Shown here: positions 18,872-27,507 of the stretch, piece after piece | Layout of the letters: each line of letters begins with the position of its first letter | How positions within the stretch are numbered: the first letter of the stretch is position 1 | Source: Oceanicaulis sp. HTCC2633 | Lineage (GTDB): Bacteria; Pseudomonadota; Alphaproteobacteria; Caulobacterales; Maricaulaceae | DNA length: 64,000 nucleotides | Direction: 5' to 3' | Assembly (NCBI RefSeq): GCF_000152745.1 | Contig: NZ_CH672428.1 | Coordinates: 678,916-742,915 of the forward strand | Made by a program: the position numbers and the translations under genes | Notes under the pieces: model-generated | Seen by the model: the letters and a program-made list of their open reading frames with translations, nothing else | What the model was told of the DNA's origin: nothing | Database searches by the model: none

Positions 18872-18889
18872 TGAGTGAACGCTCACTCG
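18872..18889. promoter_or_regulatory. Palindromic operator O2 of the TetR regulator
   Basis: TGAGTGA-ACGC-TCACTCG, differing from O1 at two positions. Centre-to-centre distance from O1 is exactly 60 bp, near six helical turns, so both sites face roughly the same side. It lies 47 bases before the regulator start. Confidence 0.78.
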
Positions 18890-18936
18890 GCATACGAGCG
18901 CCCTCCAAGACAGGGCTGAGAGAACTGGAGATGACA

Positions 18937-19551
18937 ATGGCGAATGACGCACTTCCGGACGCCCCTGACCCGCGCGGCGTGACGGCCGTGGACGGCACCG
19001 CCAAGGCGCGGATCGAACGCGCGGCGCTGGTGCTGTTCTCACAAAACGGCGTCGACGCGGTCTCCACCCGCGAGATCGCCGGCGCCGCTCAAGTGGCGGA
19101 AGGCTCGATCTACCGTCACTTCAAGAGCAAGGAAGTGCTGGCCGAGGCCCTGTTCGAGGCCATCCACTCACGCCTGTTCGATCTCGTTGAAACCGCGCTG
19201 GAAGACGCGGACGGGTTTGAGGACGCCGTGACCCGCGTTGTGGAGGTTTATTGCGAGGCGGCGGACGAAGACCCGGCGCTGTTTGAATACCACCTCATCC
19301 ACATGTTCCGCTTTGGCCGCACAGACCGTGAGGGCCGCCCCGACCCGGTCCGCCTCATCGCAGAGGCCGTCGCGCGGGGCATCGAGGCTGGCGACTGTCC
19401 GCCCGGCGATCCGGAGCTGAAGACCGCCGCCGCGCTCGGCGTGGTGCTCCAGCCCGCCGCTCACCGCATGGCTGGACGGCTGCACGGCTTGATGACCGTG
19501 CGCAAGGCCGAGCTGGCCCGCGCTGCGCTCGCCGCCCTCAAGGGAGCCTGA
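18937..19551 (+). CDS. TetR/AcrR family transcriptional regulator
   Basis: 204 residues. N-terminal helix-turn-helix: IERAALVLFSQNGVDAVSTREIAGAAQVAEGSIYRHFKSKEVLAEALF (shown here as the canonical TetR order, residues about 24-70), then a helical ligand domain. Start taken at ATG 18937, 6 bases after GGAG; an ATG at 18931 touches that site and a longer frame from 18589 would run through the operators. It sits upstream of an acyltransferase and an LplT-like transporter and most likely represses itself and them in response to an acyl-CoA or lipid; the ligand is an inference. Confidence 0.92.
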   Translation: MANDALPDAPDPRGVTAVDGTAKARIERAALVLFSQNGVDAVSTREIAGAAQVAEGSIYRHFKSKEVLAEALFEAIHSRLFDLVETALEDADGFEDAVTRVVEVYCEAADEDPALFEYHLIHMFRFGRTDREGRPDPVRLIAEAVARGIEAGDCPPGDPELKTAAALGVVLQPAAHRMAGRLHGLMTVRKAELARAALAALKGA

Positions 19552-19589
19552 TCCACTCCCCTTTTCACGACGGCTACAGGAGGATTCCC

Positions 19590-20303
19590 ATGATCCGCTC
19601 CGCCGCCTATTTCGTCGCCTACTGGCTGATCACCGTGATCTTTGCGCTGGTCTGCTCGCTGCTGGCGCTTATCCCAGGCCGCAAGCCCCTCGCCTATGGA
19701 ATCCAGATGTACGGCTCGGCCCAGCGGGTCGCGCTCTATTTCATCGCCGGCGTCAGCGTCGAGGTGCGCGGCCGGGACCGCCTGCCGCGCCAGCCCGCCG
19801 TGATCGCCGCCAAGCATCAGAGCTGGGGCGATGGCTTCGTGATGATCTCCGAACTCGCCAATCTGTCCTTTGTGGCGGGCGACCACCTCTATCGCTTCCC
19901 GCTTGTCGGCCGCATCCTGAAAAAGCTGGGCGCCATCGTGCTGTCCAATGGCGGCGGCGATGGGGCCCGCGCCCGGATGAATGAGGGGCTGGACGTGCTG
20001 CGCGGCGAAGGCCGCGACGTTCTGATCTATCCCGAGGGCCATCTGGCCGCGCCGGGCGAGAAACATGCCTATCGCAAGGGCGTCTGGCACCTATACGCTG
20101 ATCTCAACCGGCCTTGCGTTCCGGTGGCCACCAATCTGGGCCTCGCCTGGGACCAGCAATCCTTCCGCAAAACCCCGGGCCGCGCTGTCGTGGAGTTTCT
20201 CGACCCGATCGAACCCGGCCTTGAGAAGGATGCATTCATGGAACGGCTGGAAGCCGTGATCGAAGCGCGCACCGACGCGCTGGTGAAGGAGGGGCTGAAA
20301 TGA
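19590..20303 (+). CDS. PlsC-like acyltransferase (second paralogue, in TetR operon)
   Basis: 237 residues with a strong AGGAGG ribosome site. An N-terminal membrane segment (about 5-28) is followed by HQSWGD (HX4D), the FPLVG and YPEGH blocks, and PCVPVATNLGLAW. Its gene overlaps the start of the transporter by 4 bases, implying translational coupling. By analogy with the Aas/LplT pair, it may re-acylate lysophospholipid flipped inward by the transporter; Aas also has an acyl-ACP synthetase domain, which is absent here, so acyl-CoA or acyl-ACP would have to be supplied otherwise. Confidence 0.88.
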   Translation: MIRSAAYFVAYWLITVIFALVCSLLALIPGRKPLAYGIQMYGSAQRVALYFIAGVSVEVRGRDRLPRQPAVIAAKHQSWGDGFVMISELANLSFVAGDHLYRFPLVGRILKKLGAIVLSNGGGDGARARMNEGLDVLRGEGRDVLIYPEGHLAAPGEKHAYRKGVWHLYADLNRPCVPVATNLGLAWDQQSFRKTPGRAVVEFLDPIEPGLEKDAFMERLEAVIEARTDALVKEGLK

Positions 20304-21607
20304 GCCTGAAGATCGTCTCTGCGCTGATGACCCAGCGTCGCTTCCTGCCGCTCTGGATCGCCCAGACCCTGGGCGCCTTCAATGACAACCTGTTCCGCTA
20401 TGCGCTGGTGGCGCTGGCGACCTATCAGGGCTGGACGGTGTTCGGCCTCGACAATCAGATCATGGTGCCTTTGGCGGCCACCGCCTTCACCGTTCCGATC
20501 TTCGCCTTCTCCGCCATTGCGGGTCAGGTGGCGGACCGGTTTGACCGCACGAAGATCATGCGCATCGCCAAGTTCGCCGAGATCATCCTGATGATCCTCG
20601 CCGCCATCGGATTCTTGTTCCAGCTGCCGCTGGCGCTCCTCGTCACGCTCTTCCTGATGGGCGTGCAATCGACCTTCTTCCTGCCCGCGCGCAATTCCGC
20701 GCTGCCCTCTCTGATGGCGCCCGAAGAGCTCGTCCCCGCCAATGCCGCGCTCTCGGGCGCCATCAATGTCGCCATCCTTGTGGGCGCCATTGGCGGCACG
20801 CTGCTGATCGCGCCGGACTGGGGCGTGCCCCTGATCAGCGCGCTTCTGGTGGTGATGGCCGTGCTGGGCTGGTTCGCCATGCGCCAGCAAACCCCGGCCC
20901 CGGGCGGCAATCCGGATCTCAAGGTCCGCTGGGGCGTTCTGGGCGTGGTCTGGGAAACCCCGCGCATGCTGGGCTTTGCGTTCCGGGCGCCGGACGTGAT
21001 GCGGCCCTTGCTGGGCGTGGCGTGGTTCTGGATGCTGGCCGCGGCGGTCATCACCGTGCTGCCGCTCTTCACACGCGATGTTCTGGGCGCGGATGAAGGC
21101 GTGGTTGCCGTCTTCCAGCTGATCTTCACCATTGGCGCGGCTCTGGGCGCAGTGATCTGCGGGTCTCTGGCCAAATCCGGCGACGCCCTGCGTTTCTCGC
21201 TCATTGGCGCGATCATGCTGACCGTCTTTCCGACCGATATTGCGCTCTACACGCTCGGTCGCACGCCCGGCGAGGCGTTGATCAGCGCCGACGCCTTCCT
21301 GACAGATCGCGCGAACTGGCGGATCCTGTTTGATCTTGCGGCCTCGGCGGTTGGCGGCGGACTGTTCCTGGTGCCCTTGCAAGCCATGGCGCAACGTCGC
21401 GCGAAGGAAGAGATGCGCGGGCGCCTTCTGGCGGCGTCCGGCGTGCTCAACGGGCTGGGCGGCACTCTGGGCCCGCTGGTGCTGCTTGTGATCGGGGCCA
21501 GCGCCCTGCCCTTGCAGGCCGCTTATGGATTTGTCGCCCTGGGCTCTTTGGGGGCCGCGCTTTTCATCATCTGGCGCATGCTGGCGCGGCGAAAAAGCGC
21601 TCAGTGA
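20300..21607 (+). CDS. MFS transporter, LplT-like lysophospholipid transporter
   Basis: 435 residues with about 12 hydrophobic segments. The N-terminus (RFLPLWIAQTLGAFNDNLFRYALV) and GQVADRFDRTKIMR are typical of LplT-type transporters, as is STFFLPARNSALPSL. Proposed role: inward flipping of lysophosphatidylethanolamine or related lysolipids across the inner membrane for re-acylation by the coupled acyltransferase. Substrate is inferred from family resemblance and the neighbour. It ends 46 bases before rnd. Confidence 0.85.
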   Translation: MSLKIVSALMTQRRFLPLWIAQTLGAFNDNLFRYALVALATYQGWTVFGLDNQIMVPLAATAFTVPIFAFSAIAGQVADRFDRTKIMRIAKFAEIILMILAAIGFLFQLPLALLVTLFLMGVQSTFFLPARNSALPSLMAPEELVPANAALSGAINVAILVGAIGGTLLIAPDWGVPLISALLVVMAVLGWFAMRQQTPAPGGNPDLKVRWGVLGVVWETPRMLGFAFRAPDVMRPLLGVAWFWMLAAAVITVLPLFTRDVLGADEGVVAVFQLIFTIGAALGAVICGSLAKSGDALRFSLIGAIMLTVFPTDIALYTLGRTPGEALISADAFLTDRANWRILFDLAASAVGGGLFLVPLQAMAQRRAKEEMRGRLLAASGVLNGLGGTLGPLVLLVIGASALPLQAAYGFVALGSLGAALFIIWRMLARRKSAQ

Positions 21608-21653
21608 GCAGAAGGCTCGCCAAAGGGCGAAGTTCGGTATAATCGAGCACGCT

Positions 21654-22808
21654 ATGGAATGGATCGCCGATACTGAGTCCCTCGCCCAGGCGTGCGCCAA
21701 GCTGCGCCAGGCTGAATATGTCGCCGTAGACACAGAGTTTATGCGCGAAAGCACCTTCTGGCCGCAGCTGTGCCTGATTCAGGCCGCAGGCGATGACACA
21801 GAAGTGCTGATCGACCCTCTGGCCGAAGGCCTCGACCTTCAACCCTTCTATGATCTTCTGACCGATCAGAACGTCATCAAGGTCTTCCATGCCTGCCGGC
21901 AGGATCTGGAGATCTTCTTCCACGAAGGCGGCGGCATCATCCCCAAACCGCTCTTTGACAGCCAGATCGCGGCCATGGCCGTGGGGCTGGGCGACTCGAT
22001 CTCCTACGACAATCTGGTGCGCGCGCTGGTGAAGGTGAATCTCGACAAGGGGTCGCGCTTCACCGACTGGTCGCGCCGCCCGCTGTCGGACAAGCAGAAG
22101 GAATACGCGCTCGCCGATGTGACCCATCTGCGCGACCTGTTCCCGATCCTGCGCGAGAAGCTCGCCAAGGTGGGCCGCGAGGCCTGGCTGGCCGAGGAGA
22201 TGAAGACCCTCACCGACCCGGCCACCTATGAAATGCACCCTGAAGACGCGTGGAAGCGTCTGAAGCTGCGCAAGACCACCGCAAAATGGTTGGCGGGCCT
22301 GAAGGCCGCCGCGCTGTGGCGCGAGACCGAGGCGCAGACCCGCGACATTCCCCGCTCGCGCATCATCAAGGATGATGGCCTGTATGAGCTGGCCCATGCC
22401 GCCCCGACCTCGCTCGATGATCTCAAGGGCCTGCGCGCGGTGCCCAAGGGCTTTGAACGCTCAAAACCGGCCGAGCGCCTGATCGCGCTGATGACCGAAG
22501 CGCTGGCGGACCCCAAGGCCTATGCCCCCAAGGTGGACAAGCCCGAAGCGAGCCCGCCCAATCTGGGCCCGATCATCGAAATGCTGAAAGTCTTCCTCAA
22601 GGTCGTGTCCGACCAGGAAGGCGTCGCCAGCCGCCTGATCGCCACCGTGCCCGATCTGGAAAAACTCGCCGCCGACGACAATGCCGACATCCCCGCCCTC
22701 AAGGGCTGGCGTCGGGACGTCTTTGGCGCCGAAGCCCTGCGCCTCAAACGCGGCGAGCTGGCGCTGGTGCTGGAAAACGGCAAGGTCGAAGCTGTCGAGC
22801 TGGAATAG
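21654..22808 (+). CDS. rnd: Ribonuclease D
   Basis: 3'-5' exoribonuclease acting in tRNA 3'-end maturation. 384 residues from ATG 21654 (MEWIADTESLAQ). DEDDy catalytic residues are visible: VDTEFMRE (D,E), FHACRQDLEIF (D) and YALADVTHL (Y...D). The C-terminal part holds an HRDC domain (LKGLRAVPKGFERSKPAERLIALM). The frame open from 21525 lies in the transporter and is discarded. A hairpin repeat and a terminator follow. Confidence 0.95.
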   Translation: MEWIADTESLAQACAKLRQAEYVAVDTEFMRESTFWPQLCLIQAAGDDTEVLIDPLAEGLDLQPFYDLLTDQNVIKVFHACRQDLEIFFHEGGGIIPKPLFDSQIAAMAVGLGDSISYDNLVRALVKVNLDKGSRFTDWSRRPLSDKQKEYALADVTHLRDLFPILREKLAKVGREAWLAEEMKTLTDPATYEMHPEDAWKRLKLRKTTAKWLAGLKAAALWRETEAQTRDIPRSRIIKDDGLYELAHAAPTSLDDLKGLRAVPKGFERSKPAERLIALMTEALADPKAYAPKVDKPEASPPNLGPIIEMLKVFLKVVSDQEGVASRLIATVPDLEKLAADDNADIPALKGWRRDVFGAEALRLKRGELALVLENGKVEAVELE

Positions 22809-22821
22809 CGGTTTCGCTATG

Positions 22822-22846
22822 GGTCCCCGGATCAAGTCCGAGGACC
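22822..22846. repeat. Intergenic palindromic repeat
   Basis: GGTCCCCGGA - TCAAG - TCCGAGGACC, a 10-bp inverted repeat with one mismatch, between the rnd stop and its terminator. This resembles short dispersed repeats common between genes in alphaproteobacteria; only one copy was noticed here. Confidence 0.5.
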
Positions 22847-22866
22847 GAGATACAAGCGCATAACGA

Positions 22867-22897
22867 AAAAGCCCCGGTCCAGATGACCGGGGCTTTT
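22867..22897. terminator. Bidirectional terminator between rnd and pccB
   Basis: 13-bp stem AAAAGCCCCGGTC / GACCGGGGCTTTT with loop CAGAT, flanked by A and T runs, serving the convergent rnd and pccB genes. Confidence 0.9.
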
Positions 22898-22918
22898 CAG
22901 TAATCAGTGCGACACGCT

Positions 22919-24451
22919 TTAGAGCGGAATATTGTCGTGCTTCTTCCAGGGATTGGTGAGTTCCTTGTTGCGCAGGGTGCGCAGGGCCTTGATCAGGCGG
23001 AAGCGGGTGTTGTGCGGCTGGATCACATCATCCAGGAAGCCGCGTGAGGCCGCGACGAACGGGTTCGCGAAGCGGTCTTCATAGGCCTTGGTGTGTTCGG
23101 CCATCTTGGCTTCATCACCCAGATCCTTGCGGTGGATGATTTCCGCCGCGCCCTTGGCGCCCATCACCGCGATTTCCGCGCTCGGCCAGGCATAGTTGAT
23201 ATCGCCGCGTAAATGCTTGGACGCCATCACGTCATAGGCGCCGCCATAGGCCTTGCGCGTGATGACAGTCAGCTTGGGGACGGTGGCTTCGGCATAGGCG
23301 AACAGAAGCTTCGCGCCATGCTTGATCAGCCCACCATACTCCTGCTTGGTGCCCGGCAGGAAGCCCGGCACGTCCACAAAGGTGATAAGCGGAATTTCAA
23401 AGGCGTCGCAGAAACGCACGAAACGCGCGGCCTTCTTGGAGGCGTCAATGTCGAGCACGCCCGCGAGCGAGAGCGGCTGGTTGGCGACGAAGCCCACGGT
23501 CTGGCCTTCCAGACGGCCAAAGCCCACCACGATATTGGTCGCATAGTCGGGTGCGATTTCATAGAAATCGCCCTCATCGGCCACTTTCTCGATCAATTCC
23601 TTGATGTCATAGGGCTTGTTCGGGTTCGGCGGAACCAGCGTATCAAGGCTCGGCTCGGCGCGGTCGGGCGCGTCGAACACCTCCCGGAGCGGCGGCTTTT
23701 CACGGTTGGACGCCGGCAGGAAGTCGATCAGGCGACGGACCTGAACCAGCGCCTCGATATCGTTCTCGAACGCGCCCTCGGCGACGCCGGATTTCTTGGC
23801 GTGGACGGACGCGCCGCCTAGCTCTTCATGGGTGACGACCTCGTTGGTGACGGTTTTCACCACGTCGGGGCCGGTCACATACATGTAGGAGGTGTCCTTC
23901 ACCATGAAGATGAAGTCGGTGATGGCGGGCGAATAGACATCGCCGCCCGCGCACGGGCCCATGATGACGGAGATCTGCGGGATCACGCCCGAGGCCAGCG
24001 TGTTGCGCTGGAAGATCTCGGCATAGCCGCCCAGCGCGTCCACGCCTTCCTGGATACGGGCGCCGCCGGCGTCAAACAGGCCGATGATCGGCGCGCCGTT
24101 CTTCAGCGCCGCGTCCTGCACCTTGCAGATCTTGCGGGCGTGGGCGGCGGACAGCGAGCCGCCGAACACGGTGAAATCCTTGGCGAAAACATAAACCAGA
24201 CGGCCATTGATCGTGCCGGAGCCCGTCACCACGCCATCGCCGGGGGTCTTCTTGTCGGCCATGCCGAACTCGGTGCAATCATGCTCGACGAACATGTCGA
24301 GCTCTTCAAAGCTGCCTTCGTCCAGCAGCACGTCCAGACGCTCGCGCGCGCTCAGCTTGCCCTTTTCATGCTGGGCCTTGATGCGGGCTTCGCCCCCGCC
24401 CATGCGGGCCGCTTCACGTTTCGCGTCGAGCTGTTCCAGGACGGCTTTCAT
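22919..24451 (-). CDS. pccB: Propionyl-CoA carboxylase beta subunit
   Basis: Carboxyltransferase half of a biotin-dependent acyl-CoA carboxylase that converts propionyl-CoA to methylmalonyl-CoA. 510 residues, normal length. Signatures include [60 protein letters not shown] and [16 protein letters not shown]-type blocks ([18 protein letters not shown]). The alpha subunit pccA is not in the window. Monocistronic here. Confidence 0.95.
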   Translation of the reverse strand: MKAVLEQLDAKREAARMGGGEARIKAQHEKGKLSARERLDVLLDEGSFEELDMFVEHDCTEFGMADKKTPGDGVVTGSGTINGRLVYVFAKDFTVFGGSLSAAHARKICKVQDAALKNGAPIIGLFDAGGARIQEGVDALGGYAEIFQRNTLASGVIPQISVIMGPCAGGDVYSPAITDFIFMVKDTSYMYVTGPDVVKTVTNEVVTHEELGGASVHAKKSGVAEGAFENDIEALVQVRRLIDFLPASNREKPPLREVFDAPDRAEPSLDTLVPPNPNKPYDIKELIEKVADEGDFYEIAPDYATNIVVGFGRLEGQTVGFVANQPLSLAGVLDIDASKKAARFVRFCDAFEIPLITFVDVPGFLPGTKQEYGGLIKHGAKLLFAYAEATVPKLTVITRKAYGGAYDVMASKHLRGDINYAWPSAEIAVMGAKGAAEIIHRKDLGDEAKMAEHTKAYEDRFANPFVAASRGFLDDVIQPHNTRFRLIKALRTLRNKELTNPWKKHDNIPL

Positions 24452-24544
24452 CAGCCTTCACTCCCAAGTTTTTTGTTCGTTGTGAGCTAGCTAGCACCGG
24501 TCTGGCGGTGGGCGCAAATCATGGGTGGTGCTGAGCTGAATTCC

Positions 24545-24640
24545 CTCATCCTCTTTCCCCGCATAGGCGGGGATCCAGAGGTAATGAAACGTTGAGCTCT
24601 CGGCTCTGGGCCCCCGCCTGCGCGGGGGAAGAGAAGTGAG
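24545..24640 (-). repeat. Dispersed intergenic palindromic repeat, copy A
   Basis: Read on the minus strand this matches, over both ends, the element at 31703-31790: CTTCTCTT-CCC-GCG-AGGC-GGGGCCCAGAGCCGA, a variable centre, then CTCTGGATCCC-GCCTA-GC-GGGAAAGAGG. The ends contain hairpins (CCCCCGC/GCGGGGG and CCCCGC/GCGGGG). It occupies the gap between pccB and the ATP12 gene, in which I see no other feature. Confidence 0.75.
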
Positions 24641-24681
24641 TGGGTTTGGTCGCTCCGCTTGGCCGGGATTCAACGTCTGAG

Positions 24682-25422
24682 CTAAAGCCCCGCCTCATCA
24701 AGCGCCCGCATGACGGTCTCGCTGGCGATGAGATCGCGCTTGCGGTTGGCGGCGGCGAGCGCGGCTTCGGCGTCTTCGCCCCAGCGCTCGATCTGATAAT
24801 CGTCATCCACGCGCGCCGCTTTCCAGACGGCTTCGGCGTCCGCCTCGCCTTCGAGCAGCGCGAACGCCAGGATCGCCGAGCCAAGGATGGGCGTGACGCT
24901 GACCAGAGCCGTCAGACGCAGATCATCCTGCGCCAGAGCGCGGGCCTTGAGCGCCGCGATGGAGCTTTCAGGCTGTTCCAAAGCCAGCACGGTCGCAGCG
25001 GCGTTGAGCGGCGCGTCGAGCGCGGTTTTCGCCCATTCGAGATACGGGTCCCACAGTTCCGCCTGACGGGCGGCGAGCTGGGACTCCTCAGCGCGATGGC
25101 TCAGAAGGTCAGTGCGGCCGAAATTCGCCACTTCCTCGGCTGCGCCTTCGCGCACCGCTTCCATCCGGTCGAGCGCCACGTGCAGGATGCGGGTGATCGG
25201 CATGGTGAAAGGGTCGATCACCGTCTCCTGCGCCGCCCATTCCGCCGCGAGCGCCGTCGCCAGCGTTTCGGACGGCACGTGCAGGGCGCGCTTGGCCGGG
25301 GTCTTCACTGGACGTCCATCGAGCAGGATCGACCAGCCGCCCTCGCCGGGCTGAGTGCTGACCTCCTTATAGAACCGCTTGGGCAGTTCCCGGTTCTCGG
25401 CTTTCGCCTTGGACATGCTCAT
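24682..25422 (-). CDS. ATP12 family chaperone (F1-ATPase assembly)
   Basis: 246 residues matching the ATP12/AtpF2 family: RFYKEVSTQPGEGGWSILLDGRPVKTPAKR, LPSETLA-type segment, EWAAQ...IDPFTMPITRILHVALDR. In mitochondria ATP12 binds the F1 alpha subunit before assembly; alphaproteobacteria carry the homologue. Its start overlaps the HAD gene end by 4 bases, as last gene of the operon crcB-rluC-HAD-ATP12. Confidence 0.92.
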   Translation of the reverse strand: MSMSKAKAENRELPKRFYKEVSTQPGEGGWSILLDGRPVKTPAKRALHVPSETLATALAAEWAAQETVIDPFTMPITRILHVALDRMEAVREGAAEEVANFGRTDLLSHRAEESQLAARQAELWDPYLEWAKTALDAPLNAAATVLALEQPESSIAALKARALAQDDLRLTALVSVTPILGSAILAFALLEGEADAEAVWKAARVDDDYQIERWGEDAEAALAAANRKRDLIASETVMRALDEAGL

Positions 25423-26108
25423 GCCGCGCTGGCTCCGTTTTCCGCAAAGGCGTCGAGCGCCGCATTCAGACAGTCAAATTCATCATGGATGGAGTGGGCG
25501 CCGCCCTCGGCGATCTCCTCAGGGGTGTGAAAGCCCCAGCTGACGCCCAGCGCATGAGTATTCGCCGCTCGCGCCATGCGCATATCCCAACTGGTGTCGC
25601 CAATCATCACGGTGCGATGGGCGTCGACGCCGGTTTCCTTCATCGCATCCAGCACCATGCGCGGATCGGGCTTGCCCGCCCCGCCATCCACGGTCTGGAA
25701 GGTCTGGAAGTATCTGTGCAGGTCGTGATGCTCGAACACGATGTCGAGCCCGCGCCGCGCCTTGCCGGTCGCCACGCCCAGAAGCCAGCCCTCATCGGCG
25801 AGCCGTTCAACGGTTTCTTTCGCGCCCGCATAGAGCGGTTCTGAGAACCCGTCCTGGGCGCGCATCTCCACAAAGGCCTGCTTGTAGAAATTCGCCAGCT
25901 CGGGCACGCGCTCGGCGGGATAGTCGGCCGGGGCGAGTTGTGCGACGGCCTCGCCCAGCTCCAGCCCGACGATCATGCGAACCCGGTCATACGTGATCTC
26001 GCCCAAACCGGCGCGATCAAAGGCGCGTGTCATGGCGCGGTGGATCACCTCGCGGCTGTCAACGAGCGTGCCGTCAATATCGAAGACGGCGAGCTTGAGT
26101 TCGCTCAT
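25419..26108 (-). CDS. HAD-superfamily hydrolase, phosphoglycolate-phosphatase-like
   Basis: 229 residues. HAD motif I FDIDGTLVDS (nucleophile Asp at residue 10), a helical cap, motif III lysine region GVATGKARRGLD and motif IV GDTSWDMRMARAA. Most like Gph/PGP-type phosphatases cleaving small phosphate monoesters; the substrate cannot be told from sequence. Overlaps rluC by 4 bases upstream and the ATP12 gene by 4 bases downstream. Confidence 0.9.
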   Translation of the reverse strand: MSELKLAVFDIDGTLVDSREVIHRAMTRAFDRAGLGEITYDRVRMIVGLELGEAVAQLAPADYPAERVPELANFYKQAFVEMRAQDGFSEPLYAGAKETVERLADEGWLLGVATGKARRGLDIVFEHHDLHRYFQTFQTVDGGAGKPDPRMVLDAMKETGVDAHRTVMIGDTSWDMRMARAANTHALGVSWGFHTPEEIAEGGAHSIHDEFDCLNAALDAFAENGASAA

Positions 26109-27082
26109 TCGAGCGCCTCCTCGACCAGCATCAGATTGTCGCCCGGATTGAACCCGAGCGCGTCAAAGCTGTCGGCCATGTGTTTGGGCAGGTCCGCCTC
26201 GATCACCAGCGGTTTCTGGCCTTCGCGCGGAATCTCGATCTTGCGCGCATGCAGGTGCAGCTTGCGCGACAGGCCTTCGGGATCGGGATAATCGCAGGTG
26301 TACTTGCCGTCGCCATAGATCGAATGCCCCATGGCCTGCATGTGCACGCGCAGCTGATGGGTGCGCCCGGTCTCGGGCCGCAGCACGACCCAGCTTGCCC
26401 GCGCGCCGGCATTGTCGGCCACCGCATAGCGGGTCAGCGCATGCTGGGCGCCCTCCTCGCCATGGCGGGCGCCGACCATCAGCTCGCGATCGCCTTCCAT
26501 GGATTTCTTCATGAAGCCCTTGATCTCGCCCGCGCGCGGCGCCGGAAGCCCCAGGCAGATCGCCCAATAGGTCTTCTTCACGTCACGGGTCTGGAACAGG
26601 CGCGCCAGACGCTTGGCGCTCTGGGCGGTCTTGGCCACCACCAGAACGCCGGAGGTGTCCTTGTCGAGCCGATGCACCAGCCTGGGCTTCTGATCACCCT
26701 TGCCGAAGGCCTGCAGCAAATGATCCAGATGCATCGTCACCTTGGAGCCGCCCTGCACCGCCAGTCCCGGCGGCTTGTTCAGCGCGATCATCTGCTTGTC
26801 TTCATAGATCACCAGCGAACGCGCGAACTGCGCATCCTGACGGGTGATCGAGCCCTGCTCGCGCGGCTCGCCGGCGTCGGGCATGGGCGGCACGCGCACG
26901 GACTGGCCCGCGCTGAGGCGCTGATTGCCTTTGGCCCGGCCGCCATCCACGCGAATCTGGCCGGTGCGCAGCAATTTCTCGATCATGCCATGGCTGACAT
27001 GGGGAAAATGCTTCTTGAACCAGCGATCGACGCGCATCTCGTCTTCATCGCGGGTGACTTCAACCGTCTGTACTCCGCTCAT
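26105..27082 (-). CDS. rluC: RluC/RluD-family 23S rRNA pseudouridine synthase
   Basis: 325 residues from ATG 27082 (MSGVQTVEVTRDEDEMRVDRW). N-terminal S4 RNA-binding domain (RVDRWFKKHFPHVSHGMIEKLLRTGQIRVDG split over residues 15-45), then the catalytic motif HRLDKDTSGVLVVAKT with its nucleophilic aspartate. Isomerises uridines in 23S rRNA; whether it modifies RluC positions (955, 2504, 2580 in E. coli) is inferred. The reading frame continues open upstream through crcB but the start above is clear, with a 4-base overlap with crcB. Confidence 0.9.
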   Translation of the reverse strand: MSGVQTVEVTRDEDEMRVDRWFKKHFPHVSHGMIEKLLRTGQIRVDGGRAKGNQRLSAGQSVRVPPMPDAGEPREQGSITRQDAQFARSLVIYEDKQMIALNKPPGLAVQGGSKVTMHLDHLLQAFGKGDQKPRLVHRLDKDTSGVLVVAKTAQSAKRLARLFQTRDVKKTYWAICLGLPAPRAGEIKGFMKKSMEGDRELMVGARHGEEGAQHALTRYAVADNAGARASWVVLRPETGRTHQLRVHMQAMGHSIYGDGKYTCDYPDPEGLSRKLHLHARKIEIPREGQKPLVIEADLPKHMADSFDALGFNPGDNLMLVEEALE

Positions 27083-27465
27083 GCGGCAAACACCTTTCGC
27101 GCCAGGATCAGCCCGACGAACACTGCGGCCAGAGAAGCCATCAGCGTTCCGCCCGCATAGATCGCGGCCATCACATAAGTCTTGCGCTCTATCATCACCA
27201 GCACATCCAGGGAGAAGGCGCTCATCGTCGTGAACGCGCCCAGAAACCCGACGCCCAGCGCATAGCGCAGCTCGGTGGCGTCCGGACGGCCAGCACTGGC
27301 CAGCCAGCCCACCAGCAGCCCCATCATCAGACAGCCCAGCACATTCACCGTGAACGTGCCGTACGGCCATTCCGGCCCGATGAGCCTGAGACCCGCCTGA
27401 TTGACGAAGTGCCGCGACACCGCGCCCAGCGCGCCGCCCAGCGCTATGAGAAGCACATGTTGCAT
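27079..27465 (-). CDS. crcB: Fluoride ion transporter CrcB/FluC
   Basis: 128-residue, four-helix membrane protein. Hallmarks: GGALGAVSRHFV, TFTVNVLGC and GFLGAFTTMSAFSLD, matching dual-topology Fluc fluoride channels. No fluoride riboswitch was recognised in the 42 bases upstream before the DUF3307 gene. First gene of a four-gene overlapping operon. Confidence 0.95.
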   Translation of the reverse strand: MQHVLLIALGGALGAVSRHFVNQAGLRLIGPEWPYGTFTVNVLGCLMMGLLVGWLASAGRPDATELRYALGVGFLGAFTTMSAFSLDVLVMIERKTYVMAAIYAGGTLMASLAAVFVGLILARKVFAA

Positions 27466-27507
27466 GGGCGAGAGGGTTAGGCGCGTGAGCGCGATGGCGC
27501 AAGGGGA

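Noticed and set aside
18589-18936. Upstream extension of the TetR reading frame
   Set aside because: It would encode the operators and promoter as protein, with no resemblance to TetR N-termini, and overlaps the preceding acyltransferase gene.
27466-27507. Possible fluoride riboswitch upstream of crcB
   Set aside because: The gap is only 42 bases and shows no recognisable crcB-motif pseudoknot.
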